Assembly: GCA_007922225.1 (NCBI GenBank)
Contig: ML679954.1
Span: 23,581,003-23,645,002 of the forward strand
Length of the DNA stretch: 64,000 nt
Direction of reading: 5' to 3'
From: Emydura subglobosa
Taxonomy: Eukaryota; Chordata; Testudines; Chelidae
The notes beneath the pieces were generated by a model. It worked only from the letters and a program-made list of their open reading frames with translations, was not told the origin of the DNA and searched no databases. Shown in pieces: positions 62,385 through 64,000 of the stretch; the stretch's first letter is position 1, and the number at the start of each line of letters is the position of its first letter. Position numbers and translations under genes: made by a program.

Positions 62385-63386
62385 AAAGGATACATGTTAG
62401 TGTGGTGTGGAGAAAAAAGTTAAGTGGCTTGAGTTTAGCATGGTTATATTACTTATGCAAAGCCACTAGTGTTTTTATGCACGTCCTCCCAAATGCATGC
62501 CAATAAAACCATTATATCACACAGCACCACATTATCAAGTATTCTAGATATGCCACAAATCTGACAGAAAAACTATTTTAGAAACATTTTAAAAACCACT
62601 CTGAATGCTGATTAACATTTCTCTCCCTCTGTAAAGTTAGGCTTCTTTAGTGCCTTGTATTCAACTCTACAGGGAAGGGAAACTGAAATTTACTACTAAG
62701 AAATTTTAGAAACTTCTAAGAATGATCTCATATAACTTTTGCATATATTATGATACTTTTAAAAATTCTGATATCTTGGCACCTGTCATTGGAAAGGCTC
62801 CTTTCCTTCTCATGGTATATCTCTCCCATTTCTAGCCCTAATATGTCATGAGATATCGGACCTTAAACTATTGACGGCTCCAGGAATGATATTGTCTCAA
62901 AAATCTTTGCTGGGTGACTCCAATTTGCAGCCAGCCAATGAATTAGCTTTGCTTTTGTCTGCCACAAATTCCATGTATTTTAAGGCTTTCAGGTCTTTTA
63001 AATTTACTACTGCATCCACTACTGAGTTATGGTCATAATCTTCAGAAAACTGCTCCTCAGAAGAGACTCATCTCTGAAAAGTGGTGAGTGATCTAGCAAA
63101 TTAGACAAACATTCATGTAACTTTAAACATGTAAGTAGCTCCACTGATGTCAGGGAGATTTATAGGTGCTGGAAATACGGGTGCTGAGAATGCGACCACA
63201 CCCCCAGCTTGAAGTGGTTCCATCATATATAGGGTTTACAGTTTGGTTCAATGGCTTTCAGTCCTCCCCCCCATACAAATTGTTCCAACACCCCGGTGAC
63301 ACTAATTGTATGCTTCAGGTTACATAAATGCTTAAGTACTGTGCTGATTCAGGGTGTAAATGCAAAAGTGTTTCAGAATTGGGTCT
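62385..63386. other. A+T-rich interval, no gene
   Basis: Apparently single-copy DNA. A MITE scrap lies at 63300-63386 (AATGCTTAAGTACTGTGCTG ... TTTCAGAATTGGGTC). Confidence 0.45.
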
Positions 63387-63504
63387 TTAGGCCCTGATCC
63401 TGCGACTATTTAGGCATGCACTCTCTTTACTCTGTGACTTCAGAAGGGCTACCCATGTAAATAAAATGGTGTACATGCTTAAATATTTGCATAATCAGGC
63501 CTTA
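63387..63504. repeat. Palindromic MITE, GGCCCTGATCCTGC ends
   Basis: Left TTAGGCCCTGATCCTGCGAC and right TATTTGCATAATCAGGCCTTA are inverted ends. TTTAGGCATGCACTC pairs with ACATGCTTAAATA in the next layer inward. The centre has GACTTCAGAAGGGCTACCC. Confidence 0.7.
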
Positions 63505-64000
63505 CTCTGTATAAAACAAGGATCATACAGTGTAGGTTTAACCTGGTTGCACTAATTTACTGGAAAGAGTCTTTGGATTTGCACATTTATTTTTAGAATT
63601 GTGCAATTTGTGTATTTTGGCCATTTCATTCTGCTTTATCATTCATTTCTGATCCTTCATCAAGGATGCAAACCCCGTCTCCCATTACATGGAGGTAATA
63701 TAGGGCTTGATCCAAAGATCATTGAAATTAATGGAAAGGCATTTATTAACTTTGGATCAGGCCTATAATGTACACAGAGGCCCAAATGAGAAATGAATGA
63801 CTTTGCATATTTAAAATTTGAACTACTTAAAACTCCAAGTACATTGTATAAAACTTTTTGCCGTGTGTGTGTATTAAATTAAAAGGATTTTCATTGGACA
63901 TGTAGATTTGTAAAAATGCTATTATTCCTTCCACTCTTAAAGAAAGAGGTTAACACTCTCTGAAGTGAACAAGATCACTATGCTAATCATTTCTTCTGTT
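63505..64000. other. No gene; a MITE at 63699-63767
   Basis: A+T-rich sequence to the window end, holding one short palindromic MITE described separately. Confidence 0.45.
63699..63767. repeat. Palindromic MITE, GGCCTGATCCAAAG family
   Basis: Left TATAGGGCTTGATCCAAAG and right CTTTGGATCAGGCCTATA are inverted with a single change, around AATTAATGGAAAGGC. Together with 12519-12592 and 25018-25090 this is the best-preserved member. Confidence 0.85.

Overview
The window looks like nuclear DNA of a sauropsid vertebrate, most likely a turtle, with a crocodilian as the next best guess. It is visibly A+T-rich and has no operons or dense ORFs. Two antisense CR1 LINE 3' ends are present, one carrying the diagnostic ATTCTATG-type terminal repeat. 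The rest is a reptile-type mix of hAT, Harbinger, LTR, MIR-like and tRNA-derived repeats plus many short palindromic MITEs. The turtle call comes from remembered repeat families, not a database search. I found no host protein-coding exon, tRNA gene, rRNA or CRISPR array; the window reads as intergenic or deep-intronic sequence.

Layout. 1-472: 3' end of a decayed Ty3/Gypsy-type pol gene, cut by the window edge. 2600-3560: purine-rich block of unknown origin. 4368-5325: CR1 LINE on the minus strand with a microsatellite inside it. 8560-8975: hAT-type element. 10405-11075: LTR-like block with AATAAA. 11420-11645: MIR/CORE-type SINE. 12519-13403: two palindromic MITEs and a hAT pair. 14643-17290: the largest mobile element, a decayed Harbinger transposon with a Myb/SANT-like gene on + and a transposase remnant on -, arranged convergently. 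19406-19575: nonautonomous element. 21340-21703: CR1/L3-like LINE tail on +. 21921-27008: MITEs. 29345-29654: nonautonomous DNA transposon. 32520-33450: MIR-like SINE split by a MITE, followed by a second minus-strand CR1. 34449-35223: tRNA-like palindromic repeat, then a nonautonomous DNA transposon. 37705-37800: tRNA-like repeat on -. 40561-41962: LTR-like unit interrupted by DNA transposons. 47671-48787: solo-LTR-like unit. 51206-51478: G+C-rich hAT element with a near-perfect 8-bp target duplication. 51590-52566: another LTR-like unit. 52743-63767: palindromic MITEs, a hairpin element and a hAT nested inside another DNA transposon. The intervals between are A+T-rich, apparently single-copy sequence.

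Nothing here works together as a pathway. The structure is one of successive transposon insertions, several visibly nested, from which relative ages can be read. I saw no convincing undescribed system. The best leads are the convergent two-gene Harbinger remnant, the tail-to-tail tRNA-like palindrome, the hairpin at 56440-56482 and the recurring GGCCTGATCC palindrome family.
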